DNA of 64,000 nt from NCBI GenBank assembly GCA_013396655.1, contig WBMV01002651.1:558001-622000 (forward strand), given 5' to 3'. The notes under the pieces were generated by a model. The model saw only the letters and a program-made list of their open reading frames with translations, was not told where the DNA came from and did not search any database. The position numbers and the translations under genes were made by a program. The stretch comes from Campylorhamphus procurvoides (lineage: Eukaryota > Chordata > Aves > Passeriformes > Dendrocolaptidae). Below, in pieces: positions 47,653 to 59,708 of this stretch (its first letter is position 1; each line of letters starts with the position of its first letter).

Positions 47653-49765
47653 AAATTACAGATGTACACTCTCAAAGTTTATGAGTGAAAGGCTTTGGGA
47701 CTTTTGAAATGCTACATTTTCAGCTAAGTCACTCAAACAGTAAATAGTTTTTCTCCCAGTGAAAGATCACATATCATTGTACATGATAGTATTTGTACTG
47801 TGGAGACAATCATTATGGCAGATTCTGAACAAACATACAGATATTCCTTGCTCCAAAGAGTACCACTATAGTATTTAGTTAGGAGACAAAAATACTTCTG
47901 AAAGGACAAATCTCTTCACTTACAGAGTCTTATTGTTTGAAGATCTGCTTTTCAGAAGAGGAACTTGAAGCAAAACATCCTAAGTGCCTCAGAATATTTC
48001 TAATTGTAGACAGAGTTGTTTCTCTGCTGACCACAGAGTAAACAAGAAGGCTACATCAGTGCCTCTGGAGGGCTCTTGTGATACTGATGATGAGGCAAGG
48101 TCAGGAAACACTGCAGCCAGAGGTCCTTCACCTGTTACCTAGATTCCTGTCAAGGAGAAGGCAGTGATGTACCTATGCAGAAGATGTGGTATTCCCTTAC
48201 AAAGTGTGATGTCTGGGACGCCAGCAAGGACTTCAAGCTGGCCCTAAGTAAAAGTGAAGAAAAAAAATTGTCATTGGCCTAAGGCTAATTTCTCATCTCT
48301 TAGAATCTCCCCTGCCAAGGCTTCTTAGGAATTAGAATGCTGAGGTGAACACAGGTACAGACTGCCCATGCTTCTGAGTTGTTGGAGTGGCAATAGCATG
48401 TGTAATTACTATTGAGTAGGTCTGTTGCTGAGGGCTGCAACCTTTGTCTCAAAGCCCTGGGCATCACCTGCCCTTATGACTCGTTTACAGCTTCTCATCT
48501 GGTATTTTTCTCTTGTCCTTGGCTTCAGATTTTTATTGTACCTTGGTAATAAGTTTTTGCTTGAAACCTTATGCTGAGGTATGTATATTCAGACTCTTAC
48601 AAGCCTAAACAGAAAGAAAGAATGGTTTTAGCATTGCTAAAAGAGAGTTTGGCAATGATTATATAAGGAAACATCAGACAGAATCCCGAATTTTTTGTTT
48701 CAGTTAAGATGATTCTTTTGCCTTTACTTTCAGCCATCCCTATCTCATTATCTAGTGAGTTAATAAAGATCATCACCCCAAAGTCACCTATTAATATCTA
48801 ACTTTATTGTTTGTCAGAGTCTCGGATACATTCAGTCTTCTCTCTCTGCTTCAACCCTGCACTTAACCATTTCCTCCTGCTTTTCTTTATGCAGTAATTA
48901 AATTACACTTTTTTTATATGTAGTCCCCTTTTTCCTAGCCTTAGTGTTCAGTGCCTGATTAGGCACTCAATTTTTTGTTGCTTATGGACACTTTCAAAAC
49001 TTTCATAAGGCTGCTTTTCAAGTGATTCCAGCCTCTCAAGCTTTCTTTTACAAGTTCAAGAACTTGCAGTTTTGTGTCTGGCTTTTTCCCATAAAAGTTG
49101 CTTCCAAAGTTCTTTTGTTTCTATTCATTTTGATTAAGAAATAATAATTTTCAGCTGTAAATTGAGTACATGCTGAGACTGCTAAACTTTTTTTTTAAAA
49201 AAAAACAAACCCTTATATCTAACTCATTTATGCTATCATTCATTCATCTGTCATGAAGGACAGGACAGAAGTCCACAGTTCAGGTTTGATGTAGCTTGAG
49301 TTTAATTTTAAAATATTGATTCAGTGTACAAAGGATTAATTCAGCCTTGGCCTGGTCACCGTAGCCTGTTAGGCAGAGTCCTTGGCTTTTGTCTCATTCA
49401 GCTATAGACCTGGTCTAGATGAACACTCAGTGCTGCTCCTGGAAAACTGCTAAATATAAACTTGGTCTGAGAAAAGGGCCACTTAAATGATTTAATACCT
49501 AACAGACAGACTTCCTTAAATGCAGAAGTCATTATTCTATGGGTAATGCCTTTCAGAATTGAGGAAGAACCTTTGAAAAGAAAGCATTGTGAGTTTCTTT
49601 GGCTATAGGATACTGGCAGCAATTTGCCAACTATAGTTTGTGTGCAAGTAATAAGAAATTGGCTAAATTTTTTTCTTAAATTTAAGTTTCCAAAACTTCA
49701 AAGAAGTGATCAACTGTGACTGATATTTTGGACAGAAATATTATAGTAATTATAAGTGACATACT
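47653..49765. other. Unassigned non-coding DNA
   Basis: No gene or transposon recognised. A T9/A9 junction lies at about 49190-49205. Confidence 0.55.
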
Positions 49766-50120
49766 TGTATATCTGCCGCGTTCCACAGGGGTGGAAGGAA
49801 CAGTCCTCAGCCGATGGTAGGGTGAAGAAGGCTGGAACTCTTTATTCAGGGAGCATGGGACTCATATAGGGTTCAGGGAAAAGCTTGGAAAGTGGGAGGA
49901 GTTGGGGCGGAACGCAGCAAGTACGGGAAGGGATAGGAGGGAAGGAGGGGAATACAGATGGGGCGTGGCCAGCCTGACATGATGACGCTGGGTTTGCATC
50001 ACTGGCCAGCCAATGAAAAAATAGGGAATACACAACCAATAGGAAACCGGTAACCGGGTAGCCCCCACCAATCAGAATAAAACATACAAATACAGGGGGA
50101 ATAACTGTCTATCTACTACA
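49766..50120 (-). mobile_element. Compact solo LTR, CpG-preserved
   Basis: On minus it starts TGTAGTAGATAGACAG (50120) and ends GCGGCAGATATACA (49766), 355 bp with TG/CA ends. It carries a TATA-like CTATATGA near 49863-49870 and AATAAA (complement of TTTATT at 49841-49846). Three inverted CCAAT boxes lie in U3, read on + as CCAAT at 50010, 50036 and 50068. CpGs are well kept (CCGCG, GGGGCGG, GACGC, ACCGGTAACCGGG), which suggests a fairly recent insertion. The short R and total size resemble alpharetrovirus-like or ERVK-like layouts. The flanks (ATACT left, ATAAG right) match at only three of five bases, so no clear target-site duplication. No internal genes. Confidence 0.8.
49841..49846 (-). 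terminator. LTR poly(A) signal AATAAA
   Basis: The complement of TTTATT, about 75 bp before the minus-strand 3' end of the LTR and about 20 bp after its TATA-like box. Confidence 0.6.
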
Positions 50121-53100
50121 ATAAGTCACTATCTATGCTATAGAAAATCTTTTAAAACATAAACTTCTGAGGTTTGAGGTAGTTGTCCATTTCTGGTGTT
50201 GATCACTTGATAGCTAACTCTATCCACTCGTGAAACTGTTCATCCTGGTTGTTTTGGCACTCTTTGAGACAGGGTTCCCTGACATATATCCTTTTAACAT
50301 AAGCAGAAAAAGGCTGTTAAGTCATTGGAATAGTTCAGATGGAATGAGGAAAAAAACTTTATATGACCAAGAATGAATTTGCTACTCCAAGCACTAGCAT
50401 TTATTATGGAAAATTCTTTTTTCTTGGCATTTATGTACAACTTACAAGTACATGCACTCGAGTACTTGACATAACAGTAATGGTTGCAAACTAACTAACA
50501 TAAACTTAGGTTAGACATCAAAACCTAGTAAAAAGCTGTTAAAGTAAATCTTAATAAAAATTAAAGAATCCATTATCACCTGTGTTAAGATTTAATGAAA
50601 CAGACACATTTGTATGTTAGGCCTTTATCTAGGATACTAAAAAAGATATAATATTTGAACTAGAGTCTGTTTGATGATTCTGAGAAAAGACAAAAAACGT
50701 GCTATCAAAAGGAGATACCTCCTCCTAGACCTTAGTCATTGAAGTCCTAGTTGCACCTCTTTTCAGGTGTGTATGTGCTGCTAACTTTGTGCATGACTAT
50801 TTTTGACACAGCTTTTTATTATTTGAAACTCTTCATTAATGACACACTTTACCTACATACCTTTTTATTGTTTGCAAATACCTGCATATTGAGCAAACTC
50901 AATTACATAAACATCTCGAATTTTGTTTTTATCTTTCAAACAATTTTTTCAGAAAATATTATATAAAATGACCATTTTTTCCGGTAGCATACTTATCTAT
51001 ATTCAACCTTCTTACATACCCACAGACTTCTAGAAATTACATGGCTATTATGAATATTTGGGAAAAGACAGCTACCCTATGTCCTCATCTAGTTCACTTG
51101 CATTGTGGAACTGAGTGTCTTAAACATTACCTATGTCTCTGATGGTAATAAATGACTTTACCTCAGCATGGTGAAGGAATAGAAATTTCCTCTACTTCCT
51201 CCAACTTACTGCTGTGGCTTGTTTGGAAACTCAGGACTCACAGAGATCTTGTTTCAACTGCTTCAAACCTTTTCTACAAATCATTAATTCGTGTTATTGC
51301 TTTTTTGCCTACATTCTATTTACTGTAAGGGTCTGGCCTCAATATGAACCTTGAGAGATTGCCATCCAGGAGCATTAAAATATTTAAATCTCTTAATGTT
51401 AAATGCTTTAAAAATTATTTTACGATATGCCAATAAAAGGTGACATGTTGCAACTCTTTAATTGTGAATGTCTGCCTAGAGTAACAGGATCCCATGGAAT
51501 ACATTATAGATATGGCTCAACAGAAAATTGGCAGTATGTCATATTTCTCTTCTTGCCATTTCCTCATTCCCTGAAAATTCAACTTTCGAAAGATATAGAT
51601 TATTCAATACAGATGATTGCTGTGTTGAAAGATGCTGTTTTTAATGGAGGAGGGAAGTTGTGTTTTAGAAGAAAATAATGGCCATCCAAAGTGGATAATT
51701 CCTGCTGCAGGAAATGGAACTCCTGAGGAAGGGGGGCTCTCCCCTCATAAATGGGGAGAATTTCTCTTGTACAGAAAGGTATTGAAAGCTATAAACTCCA
51801 GAAGTACTGCTAGAAATAATCAGTCTTAACGGCTAGGTGTCCTTTCTGACATGTCCTTAATGGTCTATTTCAGTTTTTTGTAGCTGGGAGAGTGGGTGTT
51901 AACTACCACAGCTTGGGGGACAAGAGAAAACAGAATAGCTTCAGCACATATTCTATATTGTTCTCTACACCTTTGAGGGTTGCTTAATGTTTCTCCTGTA
52001 CGACTCAACCCACAGCTCTGATTAAATGGAATAAGATTATGAAGGAAAATGTATTCTGGCCAAACCCAAAGCCAAATCTACCTTTTGTGGAATGAGATGC
52101 AATTTCTCAGAAGTCAGGAGAGCTGCACCCTCATATATTACAATATATTTGATGAGCTTGCATTTTCCTTCTGTTTAATCAAATTGATGCATTAAGGAAA
52201 GGCTTTACATCTAGGGAAAGGTAGAAGACAGAAATAGTTCCTTTTAGTGCTCTCCATGGAAATGCTAGCCCCTTCACAAGTACCACTCAGCAATGGCCCT
52301 TCTTGGCTTCTCTGTGTCCAAAACAAGTGGACCAAACCAGACACTATTGCAGGCCTGAATACTCTCCATATATTCACTCCTATCTATTGCCTCAATTAAA
52401 CTGCAGAATTTGTCTTTAAGACGACTTATATACAGTTTGGGACTGAGGAACTAACAAAGGTAACAGACTGAAGGAGACACAAACGAGTCTTCCTGTTTCT
52501 TTAGTACTTTCACATGCTCTCTGGTAACATTTAAATAGCAAAGATTTATCATAGTTATAAATCCATATAATCTCTTTAATTACCATTAAGCAATAGTATA
52601 GCTATTGCTAAGTGGCCTTAGCTGAACTGTAAACAAGCAGCATTTCAAGAGATGCTCCTAGTAGGCAAAACATGTGCCTGTCTAATTTTTTTTCCTTTGG
52701 CTGGCTGGTTCTTGTTTTTTTTTTTTTTTTTTTAATGTAAGGACATATTATGTATTCATTGTATGTATCTCTTATCTTTGCCTTGCCTCATGCTAGAAGG
52801 CTCTTACAGAAAACAATTTAAAACCCACTCCATACAGGATGAACCAACACACCTCACTGTGCATTGCAGAATATCTGTGTATCTTCGGTTCATCTCATGC
52901 CCTGGATAGCACTGGGGTAGAGCTTTGTTCTCTTCAAAAACAGAATATGAATGCCCTTTCAGAAAGCACTTCACTGACAGGGAATGTTCCTATTTTTGGA
53001 AATGTAAACAGGCCAAAAATGTTACCTTTTCTGTGTTGCTGACATCTCCTCTGTTGTCTAGGGAAACAGCTGATAATCAGTGTGCCTATCTTGAACCTTA

Positions 53101-56100
53101 TCTGTGGCTCCAGTGGAATGTCTTGCAAAGCAAAAGCCAAAATCTTGAAATTTGCTGTTGATAAGAAAAAGACATTCACTTGCAGATTGAGATAAAAGTG
53201 ACAGATATGAAAAAGAAGAAAGTCTTCATCACATCTAGCCTTTTTCCTCAAGCCGGAGACTCTTTGACAGACACTGATCTAGTATCACAATGCTGAAACA
53301 AGGATTATAGTTGAATACTGCTCAAATGGGAGACCTCAGAGGTAAAATCCCATGCTGGTGTACAAGCAGATGGACCAGGTACCACCCATCCCAAACTAGC
53401 TGAGATCTGGAAGGAGTTCAAGGTAACAGGGGCACTTTTATTTGTTTGTGACTCTCCCCAGTTAGGTCAGTGCAATCATTAGTGGGGCCTGTGTAAGTTA
53501 CAACAAGCCATAGTACAAAGGTGGGAAGGAGAGGGCAAGGCAGCAACAGCTTGAAGCAATTTTTGCAAACAGAACTATTTTCCCCTCAAAGACTTGGCAC
53601 CAGTATAATCTTTATCAACAACTTTTTTGTTTTGTTTTGTATTTTGTAAGAAGCAGAAGGATCTAATTGGGATAGTATTGGTTTCAGTTTCCTTTTTCCA
53701 CAGAGAAAAGCAGAAGAATCCAGTAACTGAGAAGGTCATCTGTAGTATTGTGGGGAAGAGGCAAATTTTAATGAAGTTCATGTCTTTATAAAATTTGTTT
53801 CTGCTCTTATAGCATTAAAAAAGTTATACTGAAGCTGAAAGCATTTTACCAGAACAGTGAGATTCCATTTCCAAATATTTAATTAATTTCCTAAATTTAA
53901 ATGTCTTTGTGTAGGTGTCCATGTAGGATCGAGGGACTTGACTGACTCCTGATTCCAGTTGAGTTGCTGTAGGTTCTCTCTCCTTGTCTCCTGCTGCTGG
54001 TCCAAATGGGTCTGGGGGTCCTTTTGTCATGCCCAGCAGCCCTATATATATAAATGTCTTCAACACATTTCTACAGACTTTTGGGGCAAATTTGTTGGAT
54101 AAGGTGACTGGAACATATGTCCAGTATTCAGGAATGCTGGTTCAATGTGTCCTTGAGTCTTTGGAGAAAGAAAATAAAATTTGTCGCTAAATAGCCCAGA
54201 AAATTGAGAAAGAGCCATCTAATTGCTTCACTATCCCAGGCAGAACCTATTGTGAGCCACTCGGCATGGCTGGTTCACACTCAGCAACAAGAAAATGTCA
54301 GCAAGAGCAAAGCTGTGAAGCCTTGTGATCAAGGATTTTGCCTAGGAGGGATTCATATGTGGCTTCAGTTCTTCCTGCAGTTTATTTATTGTTTATAGTA
54401 GAAATAAACACACAGGCACACAACCAATGTGCTAAAATGTGGGGAGTGTTATTTATGTGCCCATGTTTCCCACTCTCTGGACTGATGAATTCTGCATTTG
54501 TTGATATGGGGTAAAAAACCCCTAAAACCAAAACCAAAACAAACAGGAACAAGAGAGGGTGTGTGGATGTGTATGTGTACTTCTGCATCCCTTTCCTACC
54601 ATTCTTGGAGCCTCATGCTTGGCATACTGAAGTGAAAGGAAGGTGACGTGGGTGCAAACACTAATGATAAGAAGGAAGATCAACCAAGTCCCTGCTCACT
54701 GGGCAATTGCTTCATCAGTAGAGCTGCAATAAGAAGGAATCATGAACACTGTCTTCAGGGGTACATTTCAAACATTTTGATATTGCCATGGTTTCTGGTT
54801 TTAGCTGAGATCAGAAAAGAACATCTTTTCTTGTTATAAGTGTGATGATTTGGATGAAATCACAGGAAAGAGCTTTCTGTGAGGGAATTATACTCTGTAA
54901 GATTTTCTGCAAAGGAGAGTTACAAATATCTTAAGCTGGTATTTTTCTCATGTCTGCTTAGTTTTACAGTAATTGATCTCTTCTAAGTCCCCAAACACTA
55001 AGATTCTGGCCAAGCGTTTCACTAAAATGCAGTGCAGGAGACAGCTCTGAACTGAAGTAGCGCCTATTTTGCAACGAATCTGGATTTTTCTCTTAAAACA
55101 TTAGAACAGACAAATACATTTAATGAAAAATAACTGAGAAACTGTATAATTTACATATCATGAATGTGAAATCAGAGTCATCTTAGCATCTGGTTTTCAA
55201 AATTTTACTCTTTGGACAATCAATCCCTAGGCTAATGTTACTAGAATGCTGACCGTAATCATACAGAGCTGAATTGCAGGCAAATCAATTAGGTCTACCA
55301 GTTCATCTACCAGAAGATACTCTTACATCAAGGGAAGGCTGCACTCAACCTTTAAGAAAAGAAGAGATATTACTAGTTTAATCAGCCTAACAATGGTTAA
55401 AAGTGTCTTTCCAAGGTTTCTTTGAATACATCTGTGATTGAAGATAAAATTTGTGAGAACGTAACATGTACAAAGCTGACTGGCTATCACTACAACACAG
55501 TACATAATATTTCATGCAGTTCTTGTGTTGGAACACACCAAAACTAAACTTCCATGTTTTGCTGCAAACTGTAATATCATAACCTTGAGATATATGCAAG
55601 GACTCAGCAAATCAATGGACAGAATTATACTCTCCTTTTAATATAGCTCACTCTCCTCCTTGATAATAGTAGAGAAGGGACAGTTTGGATTAGTGTTTAA
55701 TCAGTAGTTTCTCTAACTTGGTCTTGAAATGTCAGCTCTTAATCTCCCTTACCTTGAAAAGTGAAGATATTGGGTTTTGATATAATAGCTTTGTCTGAGA
55801 GGTATAGTCCTTCTGTCAATACTCACCTCACAGAGAGGCTTGCTCATAACCCAGGGCATTTCCACTGTCCTGGTCCTGAGCTTTATTTTCTGTGACTCAA
55901 TGGCAAATTCAGAAGTTTTCTCTGTGCATTTTTGCGGCCATTTAATTTAAACACGAATTTAAAAAAAAAAAGTATAACAGTAAAAAACTAGTTTGGACAG
56001 TGAATATGTTTAGGAAAATTTCATGAACTTTTTAATCATGTGTGTGCTAAAACTTATGAAATCATAAAGGTGAATTAAAACCCATTAATTAAAACTAGGT

Positions 56101-59100
56101 GCCTAAACATTTTCCTCTCTGCCCCAATGTATCATTATATAGAGGCAGTAGTTAAGTAACTGATTTGATGGAGAAGGTTGGTTACATAAGAAAGGAGAGA
56201 TCTGCAATCTCTAATGACTTTTCTGTGAACTCTGTGGTGAAAGTGGGAAAGACAGAGGACAAGTGAGTAGGATCAGCAGAAAAAGTAGTGGTTTCATGTA
56301 TATTTAATCCAAGTGCCAGTGCCTCTGCCTGCTTTATAACTCATTCATATCGCAGTAAATCCTAAACTAATTTCTTGAAGGCTCATCTGCAGTCTTAGTT
56401 GGTCATTCTGTCACAGTGAACTTTTCATGCAGAAAAAGCAGTAGAAAATATAGATTGCTGATTTTTCATTTGATAACTTAGATCAGAGTTGGTTTTGGAG
56501 CAACAGTGCCTTGCTAAGGAGGACTTACAAACTCGTCCTGTTTTCCATGAGTTCAAGCTATACTAAACCTTTGTCCTCAGCTGTACCAGCTTTAATTATC
56601 TGAAATATTTTGAAGTATAACAATAGTTAAAAGACTGAGTGCCCCATCCAAAGTTAAGTCACTGAAGTCAAGGAAAGATTCAGGGATTATGTGCGGAATG
56701 TAAGTGGCTATGTGGGCACCTAGCACAACCATAGTTCTCAGACATCCATGCTGGAAGACTGCCAGGGTGTCCTGCTGCTGCCTTTTGTCCTCTGAAATTT
56801 GCTTTTTTCCCAGGGAATTGAAGTAAGGGATTAAAGGGGAGATAAGATGCATGGCATTTTGTCCAATTAGACCTTCCGGATAAGAAGTGCTTCTAAATCT
56901 GTTAGCATGAATCTATCCCTAATTATTTCAGTAGACTTTGGGCATAACAGCAGACCAGCACTGAAGGTCAAGTTTGAACAAACAGTGTGAAATTAGTGGA
57001 GGTAATGCAAAAGAAACTGTTTTACATAATACTTCATAGCAAACCATATCACTTGCATCTTGCTTTCTATGGTAGTTTAAAAATGTTTTTCAAAGTAGAG
57101 CCTTCTTGATGTTTTTCTCATTTGCTTTACAGTCAAGTAGACAGTTCTGCAATTATTTCAAATCAGAGTGCTTTGTATTTTTCATCATATGCTGATAGCA
57201 ACAATGACTCCTGATATCACACCTAAAAATCTGACACCTATTTATTCTGGAGGACATTAGGCCTACATAAAAATGTGAAAGAGTTTAAAAGCACATCCCT
57301 ACTTACACAGCACGTGTTAGGTAGAGTGCAGATAACATGTGCCACCTTCTGTATTTGTTTATATTTTTGCATTAACTCAGGGTAACAGAAATTATCTGAT
57401 TTTCTGCAGAACATTTCTATACTCAAATTCTTTAGAGAAACCATTACCACCACTGCTGTGCCCTGGTCCCAGACCCCTCCTTCCTCAGTATTGATCCTTG
57501 GGATACTCTATTTAAAAAGGCACTAACAACATTGAGGAGGACCTCTGTTCTACCATATGTTCTACTCAAGTCTCTAATATAATTTTAGTTCTACTGAAAT
57601 AAAGCTTAATCATAACTACTTTAAAGTCAGAAATCTCTGTCATCACAATGCTGTTATGTTATGGTGCCAGGGATGTTAACTGTATGTTTTCTATTTATTT
57701 TTAGTTGACCATATGTTATTGAATCCTAGTTAGCTGTGATGCAGAGGAGAAAGGGGAAGAAAATGAAGTTGTTGGAGTTCAGATCGCATACACAAGACAA
57801 TAATTTCCATATATCACGGTGTGAGGTTCTTCTGCCAAGTGAGAAAGTATAATTGATTTTACCCACAGAGAGTAATGCCAAAAATGAGAGGAAGCATCAT
57901 AAATCTCTACTAAACACTATAAGTGAATTCTGTTCATCACCATTTCCTCCACTCTCCATCAAAACAGGTGGGACAAGAGTCTTCGAAAGAGAAAAAATTA
58001 GGCAAGAGTACTAAAAGACATGGTGAAAGGAAAAGATGAATAGGAGTTGAGTGGTTTGCCTACAAACATGGAAATGATGCCCTACATAGCTGCAAAAAAG
58101 TTGTATTTAGTAAACAAGTGAGGAGTGGACTTTGTGGTGGATGCTGGTTGGAATTTTTACTTTGTGCCACTCCCTCTGCTCCATGGTAGCTTTGTATGTG
58201 AGAGGGAGTCAGAAATGTCACCTACCTGCTCAGTGGGGATTACGTTGTCCCTCATCTCAGTGAAGAATGAGAGAATATTTGCTGCCTGCTCGTAGCCAGC
58301 TCAGGTGTGCAATGCTGTGGGCAAAGAGTGATGGATCCTGAGTAGAAACGTGGCCTTTGGAGAGTCTGGACTCAGCTGTCTCTGAAAGGAGCTTCCCCTA
58401 CTATGGCAGTGATTGCTCTACAAGCACTCTATGAGTCAAATCTCTGGACTAAAACATATAACAAAGAGAACAGAAGTTTTCATTTTGACTTCAATGATTC
58501 ATAAGAGCAAAAAGTGAGAGAAACGTACCCCTGTCTAATCTAGGGTAGGCAGTCTGGCCCTTCAGCAATCAACAGGTAAACAGTGGAAATGATTTTGTGT
58601 GTTATTTCTCTTGTTCTGTGTCTCCTTGGAATATTTTGCCCTCCATCAGTGTGTACTCCCTCACAGCTTCCCTGTTATAAAGGACTGAATTTGAGGCACG
58701 ATAACATTGGATATTGTAAGGAATTGGTTTCCATTTGGATTCTCCAGTGTTGGTATGGTCTCAACCCCAGCTATTCAGCAATCCAGAATACTTCCTATGT
58801 CTCCTTGCTCGGGGAAATAGAGTGACTTTTGTCACCACAAATGAATTTACTTAGTCTTTCTCGGAATTTTCCTCTCTGGATTCTGATCTTTCATGATTTT
58901 CACTGATATTATGATGGTGAAAGCCCTGGGAAACATTTTTTCAGCTACTTTTTTTGCCGCTAATCATCTGATGAGAACTTCTTGTGTAGGAAAGTGTTAA
59001 CTGTTTTGGTTTCCCATAGGTGTATTTGGACGCTCATTTAAGTGTCACTGTGATTTATATCACACATTTATACTCAAAACTTAAAAATCAATGACAATCC

Positions 59101-59491
59101 TTTCATTCAATAAAATGGTCTCATGGCAGAAAAGATAACAAAATCCTGCAGTGGAGGAGGACAAGAAGGAACAGAAACAATTTCAGTGCTTAGGACAGGA
59201 ATCTTGAAGTTAGACATCTTTAAGATAGAGCAGTTGCTTTTGTGAAGGTTGGAAGAGATGGTCAGAGGGAGAAGATCCTGACAGCTACACAGAATGGGAA
59301 CTGTAATACTTGTGGTAGCAGCCAGGAGACAAAGGACTGAAACTAAAAAGACAGTGCTGAGAAAATAAAGCATGCAAAACTACAAGAAAGGAGAGGCATA
59401 TTTAATCATCCCTAAAATTCCACTCTATATGTTATTGATTCTATCTGTAAATATGGTGCTATCAGGGTGCATTGCTTCAGTGTCACTTCAG
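50121..59491. other. Long unassigned non-coding stretch
   Basis: No gene or recognisable transposon in 9.4 kb. There is a T19 run at 52715-52733. A segment at 53890-54180 holds a TATATATATA run (about 54043) with CpG- and purine-rich flanks and an AATAAA at about 54174, which hints at a decayed LTR but does not prove it. Open frames (e.g. 56592-56852 minus, 51427-51678 plus) lack paired splice sites or domains. Confidence 0.5.
52715..52733. repeat. Poly-T run (19)
   Basis: An uninterrupted T19 followed by AATGTAAGG. No adjoining processed pseudogene seen. Confidence 0.9.
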
Positions 59492-59708
59492 AGAATCATA
59501 GAATATCATGAATTGGGAGGGTCCCACAAGGTTCATCAAAGTCCAACTCTTGGCCGTGCACAGGACAGTCCCAAGAGCCACACCATGTGCCTGACAGCAT
59601 TGTCCAAATGCTCCTTGAACTCAGTCAGGCTTGATGCTGTGATCACTTCTCTGGAGACCCTGTTCCAGTACCCAACCACCCTCTGAGTGGACAACCTTTT
59701 CCTAATAA
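59492..59708 (-). mobile_element. CR1 LINE 3' end fragment
   Basis: AGAATCATAGAATATCATGA, GGGAGGGTCCCACAAGG, CCAACTCTTGGCCGTGCACA, CACACCATGTGCCTGACAGC, TTGAACTCAGTCAGGCTTGA and CAACCACCCTCTGAGTGGAC are an antisense CR1 3' end of the passerine-type subfamily also seen at 41954 and 47544. Confidence 0.9.

Noticed and set aside
56592..56852. 86-codon minus frame with an AAATTTCAG acceptor-like site
   Set aside because: There is no donor and no domain, and the hydrophobic end is coded by an AT-rich run. Probably chance.
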